Source: Yoonia ponticola (GTDB taxonomy: Bacteria; Pseudomonadota; Alphaproteobacteria; Rhodobacterales; Rhodobacteraceae). From it: a stretch of 64,000 bases of DNA. Shown one piece after another: positions 20,018-28,376 of this stretch. The translations under genes and the position numbers were made by a program. The first letter of the stretch is position 1; the number at the start of each line of letters is the position of its first letter. A model generated the notes under the pieces. It saw nothing but the letters and a program-made list of their open reading frames with translations, ran no database searches and was not told where the DNA came from. The stretch is from positions 372,001-436,000 of the forward strand of contig NZ_JACIJM010000002.1 in NCBI RefSeq assembly GCF_014199395.1, in the 5' to 3' direction.

Positions 20018-20884
20018 ATGACTATCTGGAATTTAGGCTCTATCAACGCGGATTTCGTCTATACCGTGCCGCATATCCCCGCGCCCGGCGAGACACTAGC
20101 CGCCACTGATCGCAAGGTTTTCTTGGGCGGGAAGGGCGCAAATATGTCGGTCGCAGGTGCACGTGCCGCCGCGCAGGTCAAACACATCGGGGCCATTGGC
20201 CACGATGGTTTGTGGACCAAGCAGCGCCTGCTCGAATATGGCGTCGATACCCAACATATCACAACGTTAGACACTGAAACGGCTCATGCGATCATCGCCG
20301 TTGATGCCGATTCCGAAAACATGATTATTCTGCATCCTGGTGCGAACACAAAAATCCCGCAGGCGATTTTGCAGAATGCGTTGTCAGAAGCGCAGACCGG
20401 CGATTGGTTCATCACGCAAAACGAAACGAATTTGCAGCGAACAGGCACGCAGTTGGCCAAGAAAATGGGCCTCAAAGTCGCTTATGCCGCAGCTCCCTTT
20501 GACGCCGAACGTGTACAAGCGGTCCTTGAATACCTCGATTTCCTAATCTTGAATGCGGTTGAAGCAGAGCAGCTGAAACAAGCCACTGGTCAAGACCCTG
20601 CCGACCTTGGCGTGAAGGACGTGATCGTGACCTTGGGCGCGGGCGGCGCGGATTGGTATTCGCGCAACGGCAAGCAGCATTTTGAAGCTATTGACGTAGA
20701 TCCCGTCGATACAACAGGGGCTGGCGACACGTTCACAGGCTACGTTCTTGCAGGACTTGATCGGCAGTTAACCATGGAACAATCCATCGCACTGGCGCTC
20801 AAAGCAGGCGCATTGATGGTGACACGCTACGGCACAGCCGACGTCATTCCCGACCTTTCAGAAGTACAGGCATTCAACCGATGA
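20018..20884 (+). CDS. PfkB-family carbohydrate kinase (ribokinase-like)
   Basis: This 288-residue protein is a sugar or nucleoside kinase of the ribokinase fold. It shows the N-terminal GSINADFVYTVPHIPAPGET, the substrate loop GGKGANMSVAGARA and the catalytic DTTGAGDTFTGYVLAGL with the base Asp. These fit a ribokinase-type enzyme, but the substrate cannot be read from sequence. It lies 3 nt after maeB and overlaps the aminotransferase gene by 4 nt, so translation is coupled. rbsK is a reasonable but unproven name. Confidence 0.88.
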   Translation: MTIWNLGSINADFVYTVPHIPAPGETLAATDRKVFLGGKGANMSVAGARAAAQVKHIGAIGHDGLWTKQRLLEYGVDTQHITTLDTETAHAIIAVDADSENMIILHPGANTKIPQAILQNALSEAQTGDWFITQNETNLQRTGTQLAKKMGLKVAYAAAPFDAERVQAVLEYLDFLILNAVEAEQLKQATGQDPADLGVKDVIVTLGAGGADWYSRNGKQHFEAIDVDPVDTTGAGDTFTGYVLAGLDRQLTMEQSIALALKAGALMVTRYGTADVIPDLSEVQAFNR

Positions 20885-21789
20885 CCGACCACCTCACGAC
20901 CCACCAAGCCGAAGAAGACGCCCGCAACGACAACATCCTCATTTATGTGGACGGAAAGATCGTTCCAAAGGAAAAAGCCGTTGTTAGTGTCTATGACAGC
21001 GGCTTCATGCTCGGCGATGGCGTCTGGGAAGGGCTGCGTTTGCATGACAATACGTGGGCTTTTGCGGACGAGCATCTTGATCGCCTTTTTGAGGCGGCCA
21101 AAGCCATTGATCTCGATATCGAGATGGACAGAAAAGGCGTGATGAACGCGTTATTAGAGACGCAAAAAGCGAACGGCATCACCACCGATGCCCATGCGCG
21201 ATTGATGATTACACGCGGCGTTAAAATTCGCCCGTTCCAGCACCCGAACTTGTCGCAAACGGGCCCGACCTTCGTGATTATCGTCGAACATTCGAAACCG
21301 AAAATCCCGCGCCCGATTAGCCTTGCCACCGTGCCGCACCAGCGCGGCTTGCCGATGACCCAAGACCCAAAGCTGAACTCGCATTCCAAACTGAACTGCA
21401 TTCTCGCCTGTATCGCCGCGCAAAAAGCGGGCGCTGACGAGGCGCTGATGCTCGACGTGCATGGTTTTGTGAACACGACAAACGCCTGCAACTTTTTCAT
21501 CGTGCGCAAGGGTGCTGTTTGGACGTCGACGGGCGACTATTGCATGAACGGGATCACCCGCCAAAAGGTCATCGACCTGTGTCGCGCTAACGACATTCCG
21601 GTTTTCGAACGGAACTATTCGTTGGTTGATACCTACGGTGCTGACGAGGCGTTTTTGACGGGTACGTTTGGTGCGCAAACGCCCGTTGGGTCCATTGATG
21701 GCCGTGTGATCGGCAATGGCAATCTCGGCCCGATGACGACACGTTTACGGAAACTTTACGCGGACATGATCGCGCAGGAATGTCGTTAA
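20881..21789 (+). CDS. Class IV aminotransferase (branched-chain / D-amino acid aminotransferase-like)
   Basis: The 302-residue PLP enzyme has the fold type IV pattern: YDSGFMLGDGVWEGLR near the N-terminus, Schiff-base Lys170 in HSKLN, and a C-terminal phosphate-binding TGTFGAQTPV. Where typical members read V-T-E-G/S-N-I-F, this one has FVNTTNACNFF, so the usual Glu after the Gly-x-Val turn is replaced. The substrate (branched-chain, D-alanine or aminodeoxychorismate type) cannot be assigned. It overlaps its upstream kinase by 4 nt and the downstream sulfotransferase-like gene by 1-10 nt. Confidence 0.85.
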   Translation: MTDHLTTHQAEEDARNDNILIYVDGKIVPKEKAVVSVYDSGFMLGDGVWEGLRLHDNTWAFADEHLDRLFEAAKAIDLDIEMDRKGVMNALLETQKANGITTDAHARLMITRGVKIRPFQHPNLSQTGPTFVIIVEHSKPKIPRPISLATVPHQRGLPMTQDPKLNSHSKLNCILACIAAQKAGADEALMLDVHGFVNTTNACNFFIVRKGAVWTSTGDYCMNGITRQKVIDLCRANDIPVFERNYSLVDTYGADEAFLTGTFGAQTPVGSIDGRVIGNGNLGPMTTRLRKLYADMIAQECR

Positions 21790-22487
21790 TGCGCATCGCG
21801 ATGTGGTCCGGCCCGCGAAATTTGTCCACGGCGATGATGTACGCCTTCGGCAATCGCGCCGATTTTGCCGTTTGGGACGAACCTTTTTACGCGGCGTACC
21901 TCAAGCAGACCGGTTCAGATCATCCAATGGCCGCCGAGATTATCGCGGCGCACGAGGCTGATCCGGCCAAAGTCGCCGCCCGCTGCATAGGCTCTATTCC
22001 TGACGAAAAGCCGCATTTCTACATGAAACACATGCCGCACCACATGATCGACGGTATGCCGTTAGACTGGGCTGCTGCATGTGAAAACATTCACCTGATC
22101 CGCCATCCTGCCCGCGTCATCGCGAGCTATGCGGCAAAGCGTGAACAGGTCACCGCGCTTGATCTGGGTTTCAAACAGCAGGTTGATATGTTCGACAAAA
22201 TCGGTGGCGTTGTGATCGACAGCAGCGATATTCGCGCTGATCCCGAAGAAATGCTGAACCTGCTATGCGATGTGATTGGGCTCGATTTTGATCCGGCTAT
22301 GCTATCTTGGCAAGCGGGGCCGCGCGATGCGGACGGGATTTGGGCCAAACATTGGTACAATGCCGTGCATCAATCGACGGGCTTTGCTGGTGCCGAAGGG
22401 CCGCTGCCGGAATTGACGGGTCGCGACGCCGAATTACTGGCCGAGACGCTGCCATATTACGAGCAACTCGAAAAAGAGAAGATTTAG
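21789..22487 (+). CDS. Sulfotransferase-like P-loop protein
   Basis: The protein (232 residues from ATG 21789; 235 from ATG 21780) starts with MWSGPRNLSTAMMYAFG, resembling the 5'-phosphosulfate loop of sulfotransferases, and has HLIRHPARVIASYAAKR, the usual 3'-phosphate segment. No sulfotransferase acceptor is evident. It is coupled to the aminotransferase gene (TAATG). From memory, plant branched-chain aminotransferase-like proteins join a similar P-loop domain and a class IV aminotransferase in one chain, which would suggest a functional link; I could not check this here. Confidence 0.75.
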   Translation: MRIAMWSGPRNLSTAMMYAFGNRADFAVWDEPFYAAYLKQTGSDHPMAAEIIAAHEADPAKVAARCIGSIPDEKPHFYMKHMPHHMIDGMPLDWAAACENIHLIRHPARVIASYAAKREQVTALDLGFKQQVDMFDKIGGVVIDSSDIRADPEEMLNLLCDVIGLDFDPAMLSWQAGPRDADGIWAKHWYNAVHQSTGFAGAEGPLPELTGRDAELLAETLPYYEQLEKEKI

Positions 22488-22564
22488 CAGTCGGATTCAG
22501 AAAATCGCAACCTATCGATTCTAAAAGTGAATTGTAGTTTGTAACGATTAGAATCATGTTTTGT

Positions 22565-22588
22565 TCCCGGTGGTGAAAGCCACCGGGA
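22565..22588. terminator. Strong hairpin between converging genes, probable bidirectional terminator
   Basis: TCCCGGTGG-TGAAAG-CCACCGGGA forms a 9-bp perfect stem in the 109-nt gap between the sulfotransferase-like gene and the SCP2 gene. On the plus strand TACGTCTTTT follows, so the U-tract is imperfect; on the minus strand there is none. Confidence 0.55.
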
Positions 22589-22596
22589 TACGTCTT

Positions 22597-22884
22597 TTAT
22601 GACTTCAGCAACTCGCCCAGTTTCAAAGCAATCCGCGCATCGCCGGATACCTTTAGCTTGCCAGTCATCACACCCGTCATCGGGTTCAGCTTGCCTTTGA
22701 TCAGTTTCGCCATGTTCGGCGCTGTGATCTTGATCGTGCAATCCGTATCGCGATCAACAGTACTCACTGTCTGATCCTCTAGGATAATCACACCATCATC
22801 GCCGCTATCGAATTTCAGCGATCCTGCCAGCGGCGCGTGATCCACGCCCCGCTGCAGTAGGTCTACCATTTCGGCCTGCGTCAT
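22597..22884 (-). CDS. SCP2 sterol-binding-domain family protein
   Basis: This 95-residue protein is a stand-alone SCP2-type lipid-binding fold, with the pattern [35 protein letters not shown], which matches the hydrophobic-tunnel region of the family. Such single-domain proteins are thought to bind lipids or acyl-CoA; no enzyme activity is expected. It overlaps the argG stop by 4 nt and is the second gene of that operon, though no metabolic link is obvious. Confidence 0.88.
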   Translation of the reverse strand: MTQAEMVDLLQRGVDHAPLAGSLKFDSGDDGVIILEDQTVSTVDRDTDCTIKITAPNMAKLIKGKLNPMTGVMTGKLKVSGDARIALKLGELLKS

Positions 22885-24098
22885 TTGTTGCGACGGTTTC
22901 GCGCTGCAAGCAGTTTCAAACGCAGCGCGTTCAGTTGAATAAAGCCCTGCGCATCAGTTTGATCGTATGCGCCAGCGTCTTCTTCAAACGTCACATGTGC
23001 CTCTGAATACAGTGAATTTTCAGACCAACGCGCAACAGTTGTCGCGGACCCTTTGTACAGTTTCAGCTTTACAGTACCGCTGACGTGCTCTTGCGATTTG
23101 TCGATCGCGGCTTGCAACATTTCACGCTCTGGCGAGAACCAGAAACCGTTGTAGATCAGTTCAGCGTAGCGTGGCATCAGGCTGTCTTTCAGGTGGCCAG
23201 CACCGGAATCGAGCGTGATTTGCTCAATGCCGCGGTGTGCTTCCAGCAAAATTGTGCCGCCGGGCGTTTCGTAGATGCCGCGTGATTTCATGCCAACAAA
23301 GCGGTTTTCAACCAGATCAAGACGGCCGATGCCGTGCTTGCCGCCATATTCATTCAGCTTTGTCAGGATCGTCGCTGGCGACATGGCCTCACCGTTGATC
23401 GACACCGCATCGCCGCGCTCGAAACCAACTTCGATGAATTCGGGCTCGTTTGGCGCATCTTCAGGTGCAACGGTCCGCTGATACACATATTCCGGTGCTT
23501 CGACTGCCGGATCTTCCAGCACTTTACCTTCGGAAGATGTGTGCAGCAGGTTCGCATCGACACTGAACGGCGCTTCGCCGCGTTTGTCTTTGGCGACAGG
23601 GATCTGGTGCTGCTCTGCAAATTCGATCAACCGCGTGCGGGATGTCAAATCCCACTCACGCCACGGCGCAATCACCTTAATGTCTGGGTTCAGCGCGTAA
23701 GCGGCAAGTTCAAAGCGCACCTGATCGTTGCCTTTACCAGTCGCACCATGCGCGATGGCGTCAGCGCCTTCCATTTCAGCAATCTCGACGAGACGCTTGG
23801 AAATCAGCGGACGGGCGATGGATGTGCCGAGCAGGTAGATGCCTTCATAAACCGCATTGGCGCGGAACATCGGAAAGACGAAATCACGCACGAATTCTTC
23901 GCGGACGTCTTCGATGTGGATCGCAGATGCGCCCATCATTTCAGCCTTGGCGCGCGCTGGTTCCAGCTCTTCGCCTTGGCCAAGATCGGCGGTAAAGGTC
24001 ACGACCTCGCAACCATATTCGGTCTGAAGCCATTTGAGGATGATAGAGGTGTCGAGACCACCAGAATAAGCAAGGACGACTTTTTTAGGAGCGGACAT
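22881..24098 (-). CDS. argG: Argininosuccinate synthase
   Basis: ArgG joins citrulline and aspartate with ATP to give argininosuccinate in arginine synthesis. The start at 24098 ([18 protein letters not shown]) gives 405 residues, normal for the family; the open frame upstream to 24200 is not conserved-looking. The ATP-pyrophosphatase loop SGGLDTS is at residues 12-18, and [13 protein letters not shown] and SREGAPFS-like segments follow. argJ is elsewhere in the window (57 kb). Confidence 0.96.
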   Translation of the reverse strand: MSAPKKVVLAYSGGLDTSIILKWLQTEYGCEVVTFTADLGQGEELEPARAKAEMMGASAIHIEDVREEFVRDFVFPMFRANAVYEGIYLLGTSIARPLISKRLVEIAEMEGADAIAHGATGKGNDQVRFELAAYALNPDIKVIAPWREWDLTSRTRLIEFAEQHQIPVAKDKRGEAPFSVDANLLHTSSEGKVLEDPAVEAPEYVYQRTVAPEDAPNEPEFIEVGFERGDAVSINGEAMSPATILTKLNEYGGKHGIGRLDLVENRFVGMKSRGIYETPGGTILLEAHRGIEQITLDSGAGHLKDSLMPRYAELIYNGFWFSPEREMLQAAIDKSQEHVSGTVKLKLYKGSATTVARWSENSLYSEAHVTFEEDAGAYDQTDAQGFIQLNALRLKLLAARNRRNK

Positions 24099-24194
24099 GA
24101 GAACGGGCCTTTTATGCAAAGATTTGTTGGAAACGGCGATACTGCGTTTGGACGGATAGGGCAAGGATGCCAGCGTTGACGGAGGTGTGTGGGC

Positions 24195-25010
24195 ATGCAA
24201 CCTAGGCGGATCATTTCATTAGACGAGTACATCCCTATGGCTTTTAAAATTCTACTTCACACATTCCGCATGATTTTCGGCAACCTTGGGCAGGCCCTGA
24301 AAGTGTCTGTTGGGCCTTATCTGATACTGCTTTTGACTATTGGCGCGTTGTTCTTCGCGGCGACGAGCATGTCTGGCGAAAGTATAGGGAATCTTCCAAT
24401 TCTTATGCTGTTCATTCTGCCGCTTATGCTTTTTGTCACGTCATGGGTCGCGGTGTCATGGCATCGCTTTATTTTGCTTGAAGAGTACACAAGTGTTCTG
24501 CCAGCGGTGGCGGGGCGTCCGATTTGGTCCTACGTGGGCAAAGGTATCTTGCTAGCGCTTATTATTATGCTCATCGCTGTGCCTACTTTTTATCTGATCG
24601 GTGCCCTTGGGTTGGGGGCTTTCCTTGGCCCACAGAGTTATAGCGCGCAATCTGGATCTGCTGGTCTGCTGGCGACCTTGATCATTCTGTTAGCTGTTTT
24701 CGTCTTTATTTCGTTTATCTCGCTGCGGCTTGGCATTGCTCTGGTTGGAACTGCGCTTGGCAAACCTTTGGGATTTGGGGCGGCGTGGGCGGCTACTGGG
24801 AAAATCAGCGGCGTCATTTTCGGTGTGGCGGTTTTGCTGGTGCTGATCAACGCGGTGCCAGCGCAACTGTTTTCGCGGTTGGCTGTTATTGCGCCGATTG
24901 TCGTCGCGGTTTTTAACCTTGCGTGGCAATGGCTTACCATAATGTTGGGTGTTTCGGTCCTGACAACGATCTATGGTCACGTCATCGAAGAGCGGCCTTT
25001 AGTAGATTAA
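24195..25010 (+). CDS. Polytopic membrane protein of unknown function
   Basis: I do not recognise the family. The 271-residue protein has about six predicted membrane segments, near residues 33-55, 64-90, 105-135, 150-180, 195-217 and 225-255, and a short basic N-terminus ([12 protein letters not shown]). The ATG at 24195 is preceded at 7 nt by GGAGGTG, an almost perfect ribosome binding site, which decides the start over the GTG at 24189. It diverges from argG and converges with a NUDIX gene. No enzymatic motif is visible. Confidence 0.75.
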   Translation: MQPRRIISLDEYIPMAFKILLHTFRMIFGNLGQALKVSVGPYLILLLTIGALFFAATSMSGESIGNLPILMLFILPLMLFVTSWVAVSWHRFILLEEYTSVLPAVAGRPIWSYVGKGILLALIIMLIAVPTFYLIGALGLGAFLGPQSYSAQSGSAGLLATLIILLAVFVFISFISLRLGIALVGTALGKPLGFGAAWAATGKISGVIFGVAVLLVLINAVPAQLFSRLAVIAPIVVAVFNLAWQWLTIMLGVSVLTTIYGHVIEERPLVD

Positions 25011-25026
25011 CCCTTTGTTAATAAAC

Positions 25027-25047
25027 AGAGTTTCGCAGAGAAACTCT
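25027..25047. terminator. Hairpin between converging genes
   Basis: AGAGTTTC-GCAGA-GAAACTCT, an 8-bp stem, bridges the 36-nt gap between the membrane protein and the NUDIX gene and touches the NUDIX stop codon. It lacks a clear U-tract on either strand. Confidence 0.35.
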
Positions 25048-25481
25048 TAGAAGACGCCGGCGAGGAAGTCGGCGTCTCCGTCGTTGGACAGTTCTGCCAA
25101 TGCCACCACTGGATCAAGCCAAACCGCCATATGTCCCGGCTCTGTTGGTGGGCCAAGTGGCAGAATGGGGCGCGCCAGATAGATGTGGCAGACTTTTTCC
25201 GCGAACATATCGTAGTCAGGCATGAACACGAAACGCCGGAATACGCCCAGCTTGCGCGGCGACCCGATGCGAAATCCAGTTTCCTCGTAAACTTCGCGGT
25301 GCAGTGCTGCGATCGGGCCTTCGCCCGGATCAATCCCGCCACCGGGCAGTTGAAATTCCTCGTGCGGGGCGGCTTGATAGGTCACCAAAACCTTGCCGTC
25401 GCGGGGCAAAATCGCATAGGCACCGGGCCGTAATTTGTATTTCTGTCCCGTAATTGGCGCATCGCCATACCGTTTGATCAT
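25047..25481 (-). CDS. NUDIX hydrolase
   Basis: The 144-residue protein contains a full NUDIX box, GGGIDPGEGPIAALHREVYEETGF, with the REVYEE metal-binding glutamates. It therefore hydrolyses some nucleoside diphosphate linked to X. The GYAILPRDGKVLVTYQ-like first strand is usual. The substrate cannot be assigned. It stands alone, divergent from hslO with about 80 nt between starts. Confidence 0.88.
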   Translation of the reverse strand: MIKRYGDAPITGQKYKLRPGAYAILPRDGKVLVTYQAAPHEEFQLPGGGIDPGEGPIAALHREVYEETGFRIGSPRKLGVFRRFVFMPDYDMFAEKVCHIYLARPILPLGPPTEPGHMAVWLDPVVALAELSNDGDADFLAGVF

Positions 25482-25559
25482 ACCTTGCCCCCTTGGACGC
25501 TGTGCTTGTCCTACCTATATAGCCGCGATATGCCAAATCCTGACAAGATAGGAAAGCCG

Positions 25560-26570
25560 ATGACCATAGGTGCGATTGCCTGGGATGATACCGTCCTGCC
25601 GTTTCAACTTGACCGTTCTGACATTCGTGGCCGCGTGGCCCGTTTGGATGGGGTGTTGGAAGAAGTTCTGAAACAACACGACTACCCTGCCGTGATCGAA
25701 GGTCTGTTGGCTGAGATGGCGTTGCTGACCGCAATGATCGGCCAGTCGATGAAACTGCGTTGGAAGCTGTCGTTGCAAGTGCGCGGCGAAGGCGCTGCGC
25801 GTATTCTGGCAACCGATTATTATGCGCCGACGGATGACGGGCAACCCGCCCGCATTCGTGCCTATGCCAGCTACAACAAAGACACGATTGATCTGAACGC
25901 TGACGGTTTCGAGCAGATCGGCAAAGGTTACTTTGCGATTATGATCCATCAGGGCGAAGACATGACGCCATACCAAGGTGTGACCCCGCTTGCGGGTGGA
26001 TCGCTTGCGGCCTGTGCCGAGACGTATTTTGCCCAGTCCGAGCAGTTGCCGACCCAGTTTTCGTTGTCTTACGGTAAAAACCAGATGCCGGGCGAAGGTC
26101 CGAAATGGCGTGCTGGCGGGATCATGTTGCAGCAGATGCCGAAGGGTTCGATTGACGCGCCATCCGGTGAAGAACCTGCGCGCGAAGATGGTTTGACCGA
26201 TCCGATGGATTTCCTGGATGCCGAAGACGGTGAAAACTGGAACCGCGCCACAGCGCTTGTTGGTACGGTGGATGACATGGAGCTGATCGGGCCGACCGTG
26301 ACGCCGACGGAATTGCTGGTGCGTTTGTTCCATGAAGAACAGCCGCGCGTGTTTGACGCGAACCAAGTCAAGTTCGGCTGCACCTGTTCCGAAGAAAAAG
26401 TGCGTCAATCCCTGTCGATCTATTCGGCCAAGGATATCAAAACGATGACCACCGACGAAGGCACGGTCACAGCCGATTGCCAGTTCTGTGGGTCGCATTA
26501 CGTGTTCGATCCTTTGACGCTAGGGTTTGAGGCGGAAACGACGCCTGAGGGCAAAGGCGATGACGCCTGA
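25560..26570 (+). CDS. hslO: Redox-regulated chaperone Hsp33
   Basis: Hsp33 is activated by oxidation, which releases zinc and exposes a holdase surface for unfolding proteins. The 336-residue protein has the N-terminal DIRGRVARLD region and, near the C-terminus, the zinc site as C-T-C and C-Q-F-C (FGCTCSEEK, CQFCGSHY). I chose the ATG at 25560 (MTIGAIAWDD), which has AGGAAAG 6 nt upstream; ATGs at 25530 and 25485 are in frame but lack such a site. It overlaps the following CoA pyrophosphatase gene by 11 nt. Confidence 0.93.
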   Translation: MTIGAIAWDDTVLPFQLDRSDIRGRVARLDGVLEEVLKQHDYPAVIEGLLAEMALLTAMIGQSMKLRWKLSLQVRGEGAARILATDYYAPTDDGQPARIRAYASYNKDTIDLNADGFEQIGKGYFAIMIHQGEDMTPYQGVTPLAGGSLAACAETYFAQSEQLPTQFSLSYGKNQMPGEGPKWRAGGIMLQQMPKGSIDAPSGEEPAREDGLTDPMDFLDAEDGENWNRATALVGTVDDMELIGPTVTPTELLVRLFHEEQPRVFDANQVKFGCTCSEEKVRQSLSIYSAKDIKTMTTDEGTVTADCQFCGSHYVFDPLTLGFEAETTPEGKGDDA

Positions 26571-27150
26571 TTACGGTCAAATCTTGGGCGACGCGCTGTC
26601 TAAAACGGGCAGCGCGTCGTCCGACTTTGATCTGAACCCTGACATTGCCATCCCCGAGGGGCGCGTTCTGAAACCTGCCGCTGTGCTGGTTGGTGTGCGC
26701 GAAAACGGGAACTTGATCCTCACAAAACGCTCTGCAAAGTTGAAGCACCATCCGGGGCAGATTGCTTTTCCGGGTGGTAAAATGGACGACACCGATGTTG
26801 ATCTTGCGGCCGCTGCATTGCGCGAAGCCCGCGAAGAAATCGGATTGCCGTCCGATCAGGTCGATGTGCTTGGCGCATTGCCCTGCCACGAGACGGTTAC
26901 CTCGTACCAAGTGACCCCGATTGTGGCGCTTATTCACGGTGATTTCACGGTGATCCCCGAATTGGGCGAGGTCGCGGAAGTGTTCGAGGTGCCTTTCACA
27001 CATTTCACGGACGCTGCGAATTACCGCGTCGAGGGGCGACGCTGGCAGGGACGCCGCCGCGAATATTTTGTCGCCCCCTTTGGTGCCTATTACATCTGGG
27101 GTGCGACGGCGCGTATTTTGCGCGGTCTTGCTGAACGGATTGCACCATGA
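26560..27150 (+). CDS. CoA pyrophosphatase (NUDIX, NudL-type)
   Basis: The 196-residue NUDIX protein hydrolyses CoA or its derivatives to phosphopantetheine and 3',5'-ADP. It carries the CoA-pyrophosphatase signature LTKRSAKLKHHPGQIAFPGG followed by the NUDIX box REAREEIGL. The chosen start (MTPDYGQIL) lies inside the end of hslO, and its stop overlaps cca by 4 nt, so hslO-nudix-cca are coupled. Confidence 0.88.
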   Translation: MTPDYGQILGDALSKTGSASSDFDLNPDIAIPEGRVLKPAAVLVGVRENGNLILTKRSAKLKHHPGQIAFPGGKMDDTDVDLAAAALREAREEIGLPSDQVDVLGALPCHETVTSYQVTPIVALIHGDFTVIPELGEVAEVFEVPFTHFTDAANYRVEGRRWQGRRREYFVAPFGAYYIWGATARILRGLAERIAP

Positions 27151-28283
27151 AATTAACAGCGGATTGGTTAACGTCCCGACCTGCGCAGACGGTTTGTGCA
27201 TTGTTAACCGATGCCGGATTTGAAGCGTGGTTCGTGGGCGGTTGCGTTCGTAATACGCTGTTAAACGCCCCTGTTGCGGATTTGGACCTATCCACGAACG
27301 CACGGCCTGACGTTGTCGTGGGGCTTGCCAAGGATGCTGGACTGCGTGTCGTTCCTACCGGAATTGAGCACGGTACAGTCACTATTGTTGTCGAAAAAAC
27401 GCCGATCGAAATCACAACATTCCGGCGCGATGTCGCAACGGATGGCCGCCGTGCGGTTGTCGCTTTTGCCGATACGTTGCTTGAAGATGCGCGTCGTCGG
27501 GATTTTACGATGAACGCTTTGTACGCGGATATGGACGGGAATATCGCCGACCCGCTGGGCGGATTGCCTGATCTACAGGCCCGCCATGTGCGGTTTATCG
27601 AAGATCCCGAACGGCGGATTCAGGAAGATTACCTGCGTATCCTGCGCTTTTTCCGGTTTCATGCATGGTACGGCGACGTTGATGCGGGCATTGACGCGGA
27701 TGGTTTGGCTGCCTGCGCAATGCACGTCGAAGGCATTCAAACCCTGTCAAAAGAACGGATCGGGCAGGAAATGCTGAAACTGCTGGCCGCGCCTGATCCT
27801 GCCCCTGCGGTGGCATCATTTGCGTCTTGCGGCGGGCTGATGCAGGTCTTGCCGGGCGCAGATCACGGCGCGTTGTCCGTGCTGGTTCATGTGGAAGGTG
27901 TCGCTGGTTTAGAGCCTGATGCGATCCGCCGCCTTGCGGTTTTGGGCGGGCAGGATGTGACCGAAAATCTGCGGTTGTCGAAGGCAAAAGCGCGACGATA
28001 CGGTTTGCTGCGCGATGACATGTCTACAGCAGAGATTGCGTATCGATTTGGTGCGGATGCGGGCATGGATAAGCTGGCTCTTCAAGCGGCATCACTGGGC
28101 TGCGAAATAGACCCTAAAGCGATAGAATTTGTGCATTTCGCAGCGCGTCAACACTTCCCGATCACGGCGGCAGATTTCATGCCCGCGCTACAAGGTGCGG
28201 CGCTAGGCCGCGCGATCAAGGATGCCGAAAGTCGGTGGATTGCGTCAGGATTTATGTTGGGCAAAGACGCATTGCTTGGCTGA
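27147..28283 (+). CDS. cca: CCA tRNA nucleotidyltransferase / poly(A) polymerase family
   Basis: The 378-residue class II nucleotidyltransferase has the substrate loop GGCVRNTLL (about 30-38), the catalytic pair in DLDLSTNA, ARRRDFTMNALY and the RRIQEDYLRILRFFRFHA helix that marks CCA-adding enzymes and PcnB. The alphaproteobacterial enzyme usually adds CCA to tRNA, but I cannot exclude poly(A) activity from sequence. It is translationally coupled to the CoA pyrophosphatase gene. Confidence 0.9.
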   Translation: MKLTADWLTSRPAQTVCALLTDAGFEAWFVGGCVRNTLLNAPVADLDLSTNARPDVVVGLAKDAGLRVVPTGIEHGTVTIVVEKTPIEITTFRRDVATDGRRAVVAFADTLLEDARRRDFTMNALYADMDGNIADPLGGLPDLQARHVRFIEDPERRIQEDYLRILRFFRFHAWYGDVDAGIDADGLAACAMHVEGIQTLSKERIGQEMLKLLAAPDPAPAVASFASCGGLMQVLPGADHGALSVLVHVEGVAGLEPDAIRRLAVLGGQDVTENLRLSKAKARRYGLLRDDMSTAEIAYRFGADAGMDKLALQAASLGCEIDPKAIEFVHFAARQHFPITAADFMPALQGAALGRAIKDAESRWIASGFMLGKDALLG

Positions 28284-28376
28284 GAAAAGGCCTGTGATCT
28301 GGCCAGATTGCTAGTGCAGGTTTCCAACGACCACTTAGGCGATTATGTCTGAGGTGTAACTTAAAAGGTCATGGTC

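Noticed and set aside
25515..26498. 327-residue minus-strand frame
   Set aside because: It is antisense to hslO, which has its zinc cysteines and normal length.
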